Shown: positions 43,107-52,212 of the stretch, piece by piece
How the letters are laid out: each line of letters begins with the position of its first letter
Position numbering within the stretch: the stretch's first letter is position 1
Assembly: GCF_014672835.1 (NCBI RefSeq)
Contig: NZ_CP060244.1
Location: 2,225,001 to 2,289,000 of the forward strand
Source of the DNA: Entomobacter blattae
GTDB lineage: Bacteria; Pseudomonadota; Alphaproteobacteria; Acetobacterales; Acetobacteraceae
DNA length: 64,000 bases
Direction: 5' to 3'
Program-made: the position numbers and the translations under genes
The notes under the pieces: model-generated
Database searches by the model: none
Seen by the model: the letters and a program-made list of their open reading frames with translations, nothing else
Told to the model about the DNA's origin: nothing

Positions 43107-44828
43107 ATGTCTACAACACCCTCTCCTTCGCCCCATTCTCCCCAGCCTGTCGGCCCTTTAAAAGTTGGCCACTACCAGTATGATACTGTGGACAGAGCCT
43201 TCCTTTATGAGAGAATTAACCAGTTTCGGGATTTAGTACAGCGGCGTTTTTCTGGTACCGTTAACGAGGATGAGTTCAAGCTTCTGCGTCAGATGAACGG
43301 GGTTTACCTACAGCTTCACGCCTATATGCTTCGTATTGGAGTGCCCTATGGGGTGATGGATAGCGACCAGCTCCGGGTTCTGGCTTACATTGCCCGCCAT
43401 TATGATCGCGACTATTTTCACTTTACAACCCGCCAGAATGTTCAATTCAACTGGATCAGCCTAGACGATATCCCTGAAATTTTGGAAAAACTGGCAGAAA
43501 CCAATCTTCATACCATTCAAACAAGTGGAAACTGCATTCGTAATGTAACAAGTGATGAATTCGCTGGGGCTGCGGCTGATGAACTCATTGATCCTCGTGT
43601 TCATGCCGAAATCCTGCGCCAATGGTCTACCCTGCATCCTGAGTTTTCGTTTCTACCTCGCAAATTTAAAATTGCCATCTCAGGTAGCCCTAACGACCGG
43701 GTCGCTGCTCGTTTTCATGATATCGGCATTGTTGCTCGCCCAAATCCAAATGGGGGCAGGCCCATTTTCTCCATTCATGCTGGCGGTGGCATGGGCCGCA
43801 CACCCTTGCTGGGCATTAAAATGCGCGATGACCTTCCGGAAGCCCATCTTCTCGCCTATCTGGAAGCTATTGTTCGTGTCTACAATGCCTATGGCAGGCG
43901 CGATAATGCCTTTAAGGCCCGCCTAAAAATACTGGTTCAAGCATTGGGTGCTGAAAAATTCAGGGAAGCCGTTCATCAGGAATTCTCACAAATGGCTCTT
44001 GATGAATACGTTCTCCCGGTTGAAATTGTTGAAGCCATTCGCTCTCGTTTCGGCACACCTGACCTTACAGCACCAGAAGAAGCTCCCCAACAGCTTAAAA
44101 AGGATATGGCAAAAGATCCCGCCTTTGCTTTATGGGTAGAAACCAACACCCACCCCCATCATGCACCTGGGCGTATTTCTGCTGTTATTTCTCTTAAACC
44201 CACCAATGGAATTCCTGGCGATGTGACCAGTGAGCAAGCCGATATACTGGCTGATCTGGCTGAGACTTATTCGTTTGGTGAGCTTCGAGTCACCCATATG
44301 CAAAATGTTGTACTCGGCCATGTTCGCCAAGATCAGCTCTATACCGTTTGGAAAACCCTTGCCCAGTATAAGCTTGATACCCCCAATATTGGTCTTATTG
44401 GAGATATTATTTGCTGCCCTGGTTTGGATTATTGTGTTCTGGCGAACGCTCGTTCTATTCCTATTGCCAAAAAGATCAGCCAACATTTCAGTAATGTGGA
44501 GCTTCAAAAGACAATCGGCCCGATCAGTGTGAATATCTCGGGCTGTATCAACGCCTGTGGACACCACCATGCTGGAAATATTGGTATTTTAGGAGTTGAT
44601 AAAAAGGGCGTTGAATATTTTCAGCTAACCCTAGGAGGTGCTGCCGATAATGATGCTGCTGTTGGCCAAATCCTTGGGGCCTCTCTTCCTGAAGATGAAG
44701 CCGTAACAGCGATTAGCCGTATTATCGATACCTATCTTTCTCATCGAAAAACCAACGAAAAATTTATTGATACCTATAAACGCATAGGGGCCAACCCCTT
44801 TAAGGAGGCTGTCTATGCTACAGCTTGA
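43107..44828 (+). CDS. cysI: Sulfite reductase hemoprotein (CysI/nitrite-sulfite reductase type)
   Basis: 573 residues. HFTTRQNVQFNWISLDDIPE and NLHTIQTSGNCIRNVTSDEF carry the siroheme-binding arginines. FKIAISGSPNDR, then CCPGLDYCVLAN and NISGCINACGHHHAGNIGIL bear the four cysteines that link the 4Fe-4S cluster to siroheme. It catalyses six-electron reduction of sulfite to sulfide. No CysJ flavoprotein is nearby, so electrons may come from ferredoxin or an unlinked partner. The end overlaps the next gene by 14 bp. Confidence 0.93.
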   Translation: MSTTPSPSPHSPQPVGPLKVGHYQYDTVDRAFLYERINQFRDLVQRRFSGTVNEDEFKLLRQMNGVYLQLHAYMLRIGVPYGVMDSDQLRVLAYIARHYDRDYFHFTTRQNVQFNWISLDDIPEILEKLAETNLHTIQTSGNCIRNVTSDEFAGAAADELIDPRVHAEILRQWSTLHPEFSFLPRKFKIAISGSPNDRVAARFHDIGIVARPNPNGGRPIFSIHAGGGMGRTPLLGIKMRDDLPEAHLLAYLEAIVRVYNAYGRRDNAFKARLKILVQALGAEKFREAVHQEFSQMALDEYVLPVEIVEAIRSRFGTPDLTAPEEAPQQLKKDMAKDPAFALWVETNTHPHHAPGRISAVISLKPTNGIPGDVTSEQADILADLAETYSFGELRVTHMQNVVLGHVRQDQLYTVWKTLAQYKLDTPNIGLIGDIICCPGLDYCVLANARSIPIAKKISQHFSNVELQKTIGPISVNISGCINACGHHHAGNIGILGVDKKGVEYFQLTLGGAADNDAAVGQILGASLPEDEAVTAISRIIDTYLSHRKTNEKFIDTYKRIGANPFKEAVYATA

Positions 44829-45324
44829 GCATGGGATTCCGGTCGATGAAAAATGGCATATCGTGGAAGACGATGCCCCTTTGCCTGAGAATGACAGGAT
44901 CTTGGTGACGCCTGAAAGACTTACACCTGAACTCCTTAGTCGGAACTCTGGCAAGGTAGGGGTTTATATATCCCCTGATACAGACGTGAAGGTTTTGGAG
45001 CCTTTTTTAGAACATCTGCCCGTTATTGCACTCAATATCCCTAACTTTAAAGATGGAAGAGCCTTTACACAGGCCCGCGCCCTGAAAGAGCATCTGCGTT
45101 ACAATGGAAAGATTCTCCTAACAGGGCGCACCCTACCCGACCACTACGATTTTATGCTTCGATGCGGGATCGATAGTGTTGTTATTTCCGACGATAGAGA
45201 CCTACCCTCTTGGAAAGCCGCTTATGAACGCTACAAAATTGCCTACCAGAAATCCATATTGAAAGAGCCCCACGAATGGGGAATGCGCAGAAAAATCTCT
45301 TTTAGAAACCCCTCTGACCCTTAA
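44815..45324 (+). CDS. DUF934 protein, sulfite-reduction cassette
   Basis: 169 residues. PVIALNIPNFKDGRAFTQAR, then LKEHLRYNGKILLTGRTLPD and HYDFMLRCGIDSVVI are the conserved core of DUF934. The family nearly always follows cysI and may help electron transfer or cofactor assembly. It overlaps cysI and ends the operon. The C-terminus (EWGMRRKISFRNPSDP) is basic. Confidence 0.88.
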   Translation: MLQLEHGIPVDEKWHIVEDDAPLPENDRILVTPERLTPELLSRNSGKVGVYISPDTDVKVLEPFLEHLPVIALNIPNFKDGRAFTQARALKEHLRYNGKILLTGRTLPDHYDFMLRCGIDSVVISDDRDLPSWKAAYERYKIAYQKSILKEPHEWGMRRKISFRNPSDP

Positions 45325-45624
45325 TTTTTCGGATTGATTTTCAATTCTCCATAAGAGGATTTTAAAATATTTTTGTTTTATGCTCCCATAAAACTCCTAT
45401 TATAGACTGAACGTTAAGAACAAGATTTTCTTTCTTGGTATTGACTTTATTCCGTAGCATCTTTTGCGTTTTTTCCTCTATGATTTTTTCTAAATTATTT
45501 CTCTGTAATAGGATTCATTTTAAACTATAATGATCACATCTCTTATGAAAATAAATTTGATCTCCTAGCCTTCAGGTTTGAAGGGTGAGTTCCCCGTTTG
45601 TAAATAAAGGAAGAAAGAAGCAAA
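45325..45624. other. Intergenic 300 bp
   Basis: AT-rich, holding the end of the sulfate operon and presumably the promoter of the next gene. GGAAG lies about 12 bp before its ATG. I see no clear terminator or small gene. Confidence 0.5.
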
Positions 45625-46911
45625 ATGACAGAATACATTACCTTTACCCCCCCGGTAGCCAATATTATTCCTGGGGAAAGACAGGATGTTGTTGTTAATA
45701 TTCCAACAGGCTCTGAAGGAAGCATACTCTCTTCCATTACTCCTGAGCAACAACAGCTTGTACAAGCCGGACAGAGCCTGCCTGTAGGCGGAACGCTGAC
45801 CATTAATGGCAACTCGAATGACAAAATTGGTATAGATAACGGAATCATTGCCTTCAACCAATTATATGTCAATAATCTTGGAACTTCATCCTTCGTAGAG
45901 GCGCGCCTTAATCCACTCACTGTTAATGGCGCATCACCGACAAACCAGGTTAAACTATTTGCTGATAATATCTCCCAAGCCTCACCTTATGTGGGCATGG
46001 ATGCCAGTATTAAAAATACCCTCGCCATATTAAACCCCACCGTCGAAACGAGCTCTAGCGTGATTTATGATCGAGGAGGAAATGACATTTGGGCAGGAAG
46101 TAGTAAAGTAACCCTTACCCTTGCCAACAGTAATGACCAGTCCTCTGATTCCACCTCACGTGTTTATGCCTCCGACAGCTCAGGCTTTTTTGACATTAGG
46201 GGAGATAAAGGCACCCATAACCATGTTAATTTGATTCTTGATATCGTTGATTACGTGGAGGCTAATGCAAACCCTGCTTATACTGTAAGCACGGATGAGA
46301 ATGGAACCTCCAATATTTCCCAAAGATCAGGCTCGCTCCAATATGAGGGATATAACGCCACAATCGTTCTTAATGGTTATAACAGTCATACCTCGGCCAA
46401 CCTGACCTTACGGGGCAATGATACTGTATTATCTGGTGATGGGAACACCAACGCGACTATTCGCTCTGGCAACAATACTATTACTCTTTCTGGAAATGGT
46501 GAACTGAACATTCATGGAGATACAGGGGGATATGGAGGTTCAGTTGTGGTTAATGGGGTAGATAACACCAATGGAACGACAACCTATACCCAGGAACTAG
46601 AAAACTTTACAGCCTCTTCCCTTTCTGGCTATCTGAGTGCTACACTCGGGCAAGGAAAGGCTGACATTAATGTTGCCCCTCTTCAGAACGGTTATAGCAT
46701 TACCACAGGGTTAGGGAATGAGATTATTAGAGGTTTTACAACTTCTGCCGGCATTGACCTCTCCATTACCAATCGCCATATCTATCTCGGCAGTGGACAG
46801 AGTATTACCGGTTCTGATTTTTCTGGCGGGAATTCTACTTACTCCCTTAGTTCTGGCAATAATATTACCTTCTTGGGGGTAGATCTTCAGGGGCAAAATC
46901 CTTTTTCTTAG
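45625..46911 (+). CDS. Repetitive beta-rich protein, likely secreted or surface protein
   Basis: 428 residues without a signal peptide, rich in Asn, Gly, Ser and Thr. Short irregular repeats such as GNDTVLSGDGNTN, IRSGNNTITLSGNGELNIHG and ITNRHIYLGSGQSITGSDFS resemble beta-helix or loose RTX-like turns (GNDTVxxGxG). True RTX nonapeptide arrays are not present. The hydrophobic-small C-terminus (LGVDLQGQNPFS) would fit a type I secretion signal. No exporter lies adjacent. It is a single-gene unit with its own terminator. Function unknown. Confidence 0.6.
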   Translation: MTEYITFTPPVANIIPGERQDVVVNIPTGSEGSILSSITPEQQQLVQAGQSLPVGGTLTINGNSNDKIGIDNGIIAFNQLYVNNLGTSSFVEARLNPLTVNGASPTNQVKLFADNISQASPYVGMDASIKNTLAILNPTVETSSSVIYDRGGNDIWAGSSKVTLTLANSNDQSSDSTSRVYASDSSGFFDIRGDKGTHNHVNLILDIVDYVEANANPAYTVSTDENGTSNISQRSGSLQYEGYNATIVLNGYNSHTSANLTLRGNDTVLSGDGNTNATIRSGNNTITLSGNGELNIHGDTGGYGGSVVVNGVDNTNGTTTYTQELENFTASSLSGYLSATLGQGKADINVAPLQNGYSITTGLGNEIIRGFTTSAGIDLSITNRHIYLGSGQSITGSDFSGGNSTYSLSSGNNITFLGVDLQGQNPFS

Positions 46912-46954
46912 GATTTTCTCTTTTTTTGGATTTTTTTATTTTTCAAATAACTCG

Positions 46955-46985
46955 AAATAGCCCTTTTAAAGGGCTATTTTTTATC
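46955..46985 (+). terminator. Intrinsic terminator after the repetitive protein
   Basis: AATAGCCCTTT-T-AAAGGGCTATT followed by TTTT. Strong symmetric stem, 44 bp after the stop codon. Could act in both directions. Confidence 0.8.
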
Positions 46986-47544
46986 CTTCATGCTCTTTAG
47001 CAGGTCTCTTTTCATTCTTTATTCTTTCTGCCTCACCTTTTTAGAATCACAGCTGCACTTCTTTTGCGACAATGTTTCATAAGTAAATAAATATTTTTTG
47101 CCTTATATCCCCATATCGTTTGGAAGATTTAAAGCAACGAAGGTTATAAGGAATATTTTATTGCTCTCAATTCAATTGTTAAGGCAATTATTTTTTAGGG
47201 TAAGGTACGTAAAATACCTCATTATTGCTCATAAAATTATGATTTAAAACAAAGCTATCTTGACTCAGAACTATTAAAACTCATACGTAAATTTGTTAAA
47301 ATCGAAAAAATAAGAGAATGATTTTCAGCTCTTTTAAGGCCGTTTTTATCAAATATGCACCTCTATGATCCTCATTTGGAAAAGTCCTGGTAAAAATGTA
47401 CCCTTAATATTCATATTGTACCGCATGTTAAGCGGCTCTCAGTTGTAAAAACCTTGCCCTTTTTCTTTTCAAAATACCTTCACAGAGGCTGCTCTCAATA
47501 ACCGTAAGAACTATGAAAGACAATAAAGCTAGCTTTATTAAAAA
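46986..47544. other. AT-rich intergenic DNA
   Basis: No gene seen on either strand. A perfect 18-bp palindrome AATAAAGCTAGCTTTATT (47522-47539) lies at its end. Confidence 0.5.
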
Positions 47545-47632
47545 AGACGAAAACACCAGAAAACTGGGTTTTCATCTTTTTTCGCCACATTATTTTTTTA
47601 AGTTTTTTTACTAAAAACCTTAAACTCAAGCT
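47545..47632 (+). ncRNA. Degenerate copy C of the small RNA element
   Basis: Contains a GAAAAC/GTTTTC hairpin, then CGCCAC, and after an AT-rich insert AACCTTAAACTCAAGCTCC. The order matches copies A and B, but the closing terminator arm is missing. It may be a decayed duplicate of copy B 300 bp away. Confidence 0.3.
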
Positions 47633-47902
47633 CCACATTAAAAGGGAATGACTTGTGAGTTGACTGATGAGATATCCTATTTTTTTTCAAAAATCAATAC
47701 TAAAATAGTACTCTTATTGGTTAATAGGAAAGAAATAATTTTTAATAAATAGAATAAAACTTTCTTAATTATAAAACTTATTATTATTCATAAGTTATAT
47801 TATAAGAATTTAAAGTTATTAAAAAAGTTAATACTTCAATAATTTTATATAATATTTCATTTTCTTCTTAACTTAAAATTTTTTTTAGTTTATAAGTGAG
47901 GA

Positions 47903-47978
47903 ATAAGGAGCCTTCTCCTTATATCACGCCACTATTAACCTTAAACTTTAGCTCCTGTGTTTTACAGGAGTTTTTTTT
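47903..47978 (+). ncRNA. Putative small RNA, copy B
   Basis: Hairpin ATAAGGAG-CCTT-CTCCTTAT, then CACGCCAC, AACCTTAAACTT, and terminator CTCCTGT-GTTTT-ACAGGAG with eight T. Compared with copy A the stems are different but still paired, and the single-stranded motifs are kept. The terminator arm CTCCTG could base-pair with Shine-Dalgarno sequences; this is speculation. Confidence 0.6.
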
Positions 47979-48100
47979 GTCAACTCCCTTATAAGAACCT
48001 GATAAGATACAGCCCAAAACTAGGCTAGTGCTCCTCTTAAAAAGAGATCAACCTCCAAATTTTGAACAAGTTGTATGAAAGCTTTTGAAAAGAGTAAAAA

Positions 48101-48124
48101 AAAGAGCATCAAAGATGCTCTTTT
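48101..48124 (-). terminator. Intrinsic terminator of the YcaC-like gene
   Basis: AAGAGCATC-AAA-GATGCTCTT with TTTTTTTT following on the minus strand, 53 bp past the stop of the gene at 48177. Confidence 0.8.
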
Positions 48125-48176
48125 GTAAAATTGGGCTCGCCCTATAAAATTTAAAATTGCCTTTACAGTACTCTTG

Positions 48177-48854
48177 TTATTTTTTGTTGGCCTGATAGCT
48201 TGTCCAGACAGAAGCATAAGGACGGGAGTGGGCAATGACCAGCTGAGCAAAATCATCCATCGGAATTTGCTTATTCTCAGGCAGTGGGTGCCAGTTAATA
48301 CGAAGTTCACAGGCTATGGCAAACCATGTCATCAGCTCTGCCCCAGCTTTAGACATTCTATCCCAGGAAGCCTCACGGATAAACTGTGAATTAGTCCCCG
48401 AAGAATCTGTTGCTATAAAGACCTGGATGTCTTTCATTTGTGGGTTATGGGCTTTTTCATGAAGTAAGGACAATGCTACAAAAGCCACACACACATCTGT
48501 GACGATACCTGAAAGAATAAACTGAGTCCGTCCCTTTTTAACCAGATCATAGACCGCTTGTCTGAACTCTTCATTATCCCAAGCATTAATCTGGCCATCA
48601 CGCTGGATATAGGCATCAGGTTTGATATTATCCTTTACACAGGGAACAATTGGACCATTAGGGCCTTTTTCCATGCTGCTGGTTAAAACGCAAGGAAGAC
48701 CAAATAAATTTGTTATTCCCACCAAGGCGGAAATATTATTAGCGTATTCATCTGGAGCAATATCTGTGGCAAGTGCCATAAGGCCTGACTGATGATCAAT
48801 AAATAAAGTGGCGGCCTTGTTAATATCTAATCTTTTATAGGTTGAAGATATCAT
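48177..48854 (-). CDS. YcaC-like cysteine hydrolase (isochorismatase superfamily), paralogue 1
   Basis: 225 residues from MISSTYKRLDINKAATLF, with AAGGGA upstream; the frame to 48887 has no ribosome site. Catalytic triad positions: FIDHQSGL (Asp), then a Lys in the central region, and FILSGIVTDVCVAFVALSLL with the nucleophilic Cys. YcaC-type proteins form octamers and act on unknown amides or related substrates. A paralogue with the same direction lies at 56546-57241, on the other side of the polyol locus. Confidence 0.85.
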   Translation of the reverse strand: MISSTYKRLDINKAATLFIDHQSGLMALATDIAPDEYANNISALVGITNLFGLPCVLTSSMEKGPNGPIVPCVKDNIKPDAYIQRDGQINAWDNEEFRQAVYDLVKKGRTQFILSGIVTDVCVAFVALSLLHEKAHNPQMKDIQVFIATDSSGTNSQFIREASWDRMSKAGAELMTWFAIACELRINWHPLPENKQIPMDDFAQLVIAHSRPYASVWTSYQANKK

Positions 48855-49073
48855 AAATATTCCCTTTTCTATATTCCAAATAAGCACCCTTATATCATTA
48901 CACTTTGGCTTTTAAACCTATCATTCATACAAGATGCTGGATAAATAGGTAACCCTATTAAGAAATTTTTGCAAATCTCTTAATATTATGTAATGTAAGA
49001 AAATGAGATGAAATGAAATAGAAAAGGGAATGCCATCAAACCTTTGCTCTCAGGCCTAAATGAACTGAGAACC

Positions 49074-49148
49074 TTAGGGAAGATGAAACGCCACGTACGC
49101 CATGGCAAACCACATGGTGATAAGGCCAGCAGCCACTTTCTCTAACAT
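49074..49148 (-). CDS. 24-residue membrane peptide
   Basis: MLEKVAAGLITMWFAMAYVA then FHLP: one membrane helix. GGAGG lies 9 nt before the ATG, an ideal ribosome site, which is why I accept so short a frame. Small single-helix subunits of respiratory oxidases or P-type ATPases look like this, but no partner is adjacent. An AT-rich 260-bp gap upstream could hold its promoter. Confidence 0.5.
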   Translation of the reverse strand: MLEKVAAGLITMWFAMAYVAFHLP

Positions 49149-49410
49149 TTTTTGTTACCTCCAACTCTTAACCTTAAAAAATTTTTGTTTTTTTTTATTC
49201 ATTTATTATGAGTGGAAACTCTAGTAAAATCTACTATAAAGTCCAATGTAAAAACTTGAAAACCTATTAAAGGTTTCTATTTTGTCTTTAAAATATATAT
49301 TATCGTTATATTAAAAAAAACCATTTCTTTCATAGCTTCTATGCATAACGTGTATGCGTGACGTGAATAACTAAGATAGTCCTGGAGTGATAAAGGATTT
49401 TTAATAGAAA

Positions 49411-50364
49411 TTACTGGGAAACCAAATTTAGAATATTACGAATATTAAGAGCACTCGTTGCAATAACATCAATGACCCCACTCCTTAAGGCCCCCAATAT
49501 CGCCAGGCTTTTGGTATGCTCAGCTGCAATACCAATAACATAAGGGATATGCCGAAGCTCTTCCATGCCAATTCCTATGACTCTGTCATTCATCACAGTA
49601 TCCACATGCTTTCCGTGCGTATTAAAAAAGTCATAGCCTGCAATATCCCCAATAACACCTTGCTGTTGGCTAGCATCTTTCAGCTCTTGCCGGGTAAACC
49701 ACCCTAGCTTCACCATATAGTTTCCATCATTAATATCGCCTATTCCTACAAGAGCAATGTCGGCACGACAGGCCCTATCAAAAGTGGCCTTAACAGTCTG
49801 GTTTTTCATGAGTGCTTCTTTAAGGCTGCGCTTTTCTACATAGGCTGGAGCATATAATGTTTCGCTAGTACCGCCATATTTTTTGGCCAGACGCCTACAA
49901 ATATGATCGGCATTTAAAAAATCCCCGGTTCTATGGCTGCCACCAATACAGCTTATAAAATGGCATTCTCGCTCTACTGTTACACTGGCATGATCTGCTA
50001 CCGCGGAAATATTGCGCCCCTGACCCACAGCAATAACCATTTGATCTTTTATATGCTGCGAAAGCCATTTTGAAACTAAAGAGGCCACCCTTTTGCGTTG
50101 TTCATCTTCATCAGGGTGGTCCTGGGCAATCAGCACGCGCTGAATGGAAAAAAGCTCTAGCATTTTCTGCTCGAGCTCAACATTCAAAATGGAATGATTA
50201 GGAATAGATATTTCAACTATTCCCTCCTGACGCGCTTGCTTTAAAAGCCTTCCTACTTTAATACGCGATATTCCGAATTTTTTGGCAATTTCTTCTTGTG
50301 TAATTTCGTTAAGATAGTAATCAACCGCCATTTCCGTAAGAAGTCTTTTCTCCCATCCACTCAT
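49411..50364 (-). CDS. SorC-family transcriptional regulator
   Basis: 317 residues from MSGWEKRLLTEMAVDYYLNE; the frame to 50448 has a worse start. The N-terminal helix-turn-helix ITQEEIAKKFGISRIKVGRL is followed by a sugar-phosphate-binding SorC domain (VIAVGQGRNISAVADHASVT, then ISCIGGSHRT and ADIALVGIGDIND). It should sense a phosphorylated sugar of the neighbouring pathway. It is the last gene of the minus-strand locus, 126 bp from dhaL. The palindrome at 55454-55476 is a candidate operator. Confidence 0.88.
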   Translation of the reverse strand: MSGWEKRLLTEMAVDYYLNEITQEEIAKKFGISRIKVGRLLKQARQEGIVEISIPNHSILNVELEQKMLELFSIQRVLIAQDHPDEDEQRKRVASLVSKWLSQHIKDQMVIAVGQGRNISAVADHASVTVERECHFISCIGGSHRTGDFLNADHICRRLAKKYGGTSETLYAPAYVEKRSLKEALMKNQTVKATFDRACRADIALVGIGDINDGNYMVKLGWFTRQELKDASQQQGVIGDIAGYDFFNTHGKHVDTVMNDRVIGIGMEELRHIPYVIGIAAEHTKSLAILGALRSGVIDVIATSALNIRNILNLVSQ

Positions 50365-50490
50365 AAACCATGCCTTACTAACAAAACGCTTCTTTCTCTT
50401 TATAAAAATACACCTGACAAAGCTAGATTGCCAAGTGTATCTTCCCACATGAATGATAAAATTGGTAAAGCTGTTTTTCCAAAAAACTTT

Positions 50491-51138
50491 TTATAAGTGC
50501 AATTGCCTATCTATACTTTCGGCAAGCTGTCCTAATAACAGACAGCACGAGGCTGCACCTGCATCTAAAACACCCCGGGAGCGTTCTCCCAAACGGCTGG
50601 CACGGCCAATCTTTGCGACCATATCTTTGGTGGAATCTCTGCCAGACTCTGCAGCCTTTTTCATCTCTTCCAAAGCTTTCTGAAAAGTTTTTCCCTGCGT
50701 TACCGCATGACTAAATGTTTCTACAGCTGGTATCAGCGCATCCATAAGGCATTTATCGCCTTGCTGGGCATCGCTGATCTCTCTTAGCTCATCAAGGCCT
50801 TTTTGTAGCATACGAGCAAAATCTTGTGCTGTAATTTTCTCTTTACCCTTTATCCCTTCAGCCCATCCAAAAAACAGGCTTCCATATAAGGGCCCCATAG
50901 AGCCCCCAATCCCCTCCATAAGGGTATCGGATAATTGGTCCAACGCTTTATCTAAAGTCATCTCCTGACCTGCTATTTTTTCCTTACAGATGGAAAACCC
51001 CTTGGCCATATTGATACCATGGTCACCATCTCCAATAGCCCCGTCAATCTCGCTAAGATAGTTACGATTTGCAATAATGATATCTGCCATGTCCTGCACA
51101 ATCGTAACGCCACTTTGACTTGAAAAATATTGTGTCAT
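50491..51138 (-). CDS. dhaL: DhaL-type kinase subunit
   Basis: 215 residues. IDGAIGDGDHGINMAKGFSI has the Asp residues that bind Mg-nucleotide, then GGSMGPLYGSLFFGWAEGIK and DKCLMDALIPAVETFSHAVT, GERSRGVLDAGAASCCLLLG. This is the ADP/ATP-binding half of dihydroxyacetone-type kinases. In PTS-type enzymes it is re-phosphorylated by DhaM, which is absent here. GAGGAG precedes the ATG. It follows dhaK by 40 bp. Confidence 0.9.
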   Translation of the reverse strand: MTQYFSSQSGVTIVQDMADIIIANRNYLSEIDGAIGDGDHGINMAKGFSICKEKIAGQEMTLDKALDQLSDTLMEGIGGSMGPLYGSLFFGWAEGIKGKEKITAQDFARMLQKGLDELREISDAQQGDKCLMDALIPAVETFSHAVTQGKTFQKALEEMKKAAESGRDSTKDMVAKIGRASRLGERSRGVLDAGAASCCLLLGQLAESIDRQLHL

Positions 51139-51178
51139 ACCAAGCTTCTCCTCTTTTCCTTCTACCGTTCTCCACGCC

Positions 51179-52177
51179 CTATTTTTGCACTAAAGCTAAG
51201 GAATTTACGGGATAATCCACCATTTTTTTCAGTTCTTCATCTAACCCCATAATGGTTAGGGTAACACCCATCATGTCTAAAGAGGTAAAATAATTTCCCA
51301 CATAGCATTTATGGACAATAATCCCCTTCTCTTTGAGGAGTTTTGCAATTTCGGCATAGTAAACATACAGTTCAATGACTGGGGTTGATCCCAATCCAGA
51401 AACCAGAACAACAACCTCTTCTCCCCTTTCAAAGGGCTTATCTTCCACAACATGCTCCAGCATGATTTTTGCTGTTTCATGGGCTGGCTTCCAGTCTGTT
51501 ATATCAACGCCTGGTTCACCGTGATGGCCAATACCAATTTCCATCTTTCCGTCTGCAATGGTAAAGTTCGGCTTGCCAACAGCAGGAATTGTGCACGCAC
51601 TGAGCCCCACACCTATTGAACGGCACATATCTATAGCCTTCTGGGAGATTTGAGCGACCCCATCCAAATCATAGCCCATAGCAGCTGCTGCACCTCCAAC
51701 CTTCCACATCAAGATTTCGCCAGCAACACCACGGCGCTTTTCTCGCTCTGTTTTAGGGGCAGATGCTACGTCGTCATTAGCCATAACAGTCTTAACGGCA
51801 ATATTGGCAGCCTTGGCCTTTTTAATGGCCATCTTTACATTCATGTTATCGCCAGCATAATTCCCGTATAAACACACAACACCGGCACCACTCTCTGCGG
51901 CTTTAATCGCATCAAGAAAAGCCCCTGCCGTGGGCGAAGAAAACACTTCTCCTATCGCTACCGCGTCCAAAAGCCCTTCCCCCACATAACCCAAGAAGGC
52001 TGGCTCATGACCAGAGCCTCCACCAGTTACAACACCAACCTTACCTTTTACAGGCGCTTGAGGCCGTTTAAGGGTTCGTGGGTTTTCTGTTTTTTCATAA
52101 AACTGAGGATAAGCTGCCAAATACCCTTCAATACCATCTTCTACCAATCTATCGGGATCATTTACTATCCGCTTCAC
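51179..52177 (-). CDS. dhaK: DhaK-type ketose kinase subunit (probable erythrulose kinase)
   Basis: 332 residues from a GTG with AGGAG upstream. VGVVTGGGSGHEPAFLGYVG, then LLDAVAIGEVFSSP, GNYAGDNMNVKMAIKKAKAA and IGIGHHGEPGVDI, whose His binds the carbonyl substrate covalently. The cluster carries polyol dehydrogenases and an RpiB-type isomerase, so I infer erythrulose rather than dihydroxyacetone as substrate, as in known D-/L-erythrulose kinases of this family. Confidence 0.88.
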   Translation of the reverse strand: MKRIVNDPDRLVEDGIEGYLAAYPQFYEKTENPRTLKRPQAPVKGKVGVVTGGGSGHEPAFLGYVGEGLLDAVAIGEVFSSPTAGAFLDAIKAAESGAGVVCLYGNYAGDNMNVKMAIKKAKAANIAVKTVMANDDVASAPKTEREKRRGVAGEILMWKVGGAAAAMGYDLDGVAQISQKAIDMCRSIGVGLSACTIPAVGKPNFTIADGKMEIGIGHHGEPGVDITDWKPAHETAKIMLEHVVEDKPFERGEEVVVLVSGLGSTPVIELYVYYAEIAKLLKEKGIIVHKCYVGNYFTSLDMMGVTLTIMGLDEELKKMVDYPVNSLALVQK

Positions 52178-52212
52178 TTTACCATCACTCCTGAATTTTA
52201 TTCTTTTATAAT

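Noticed and set aside
45625-46911. RTX toxin
   Set aside because: A few GNDTV-like turns exist, but there are no ordered GGxGxDxUx arrays and no adjacent exporter or acylase.
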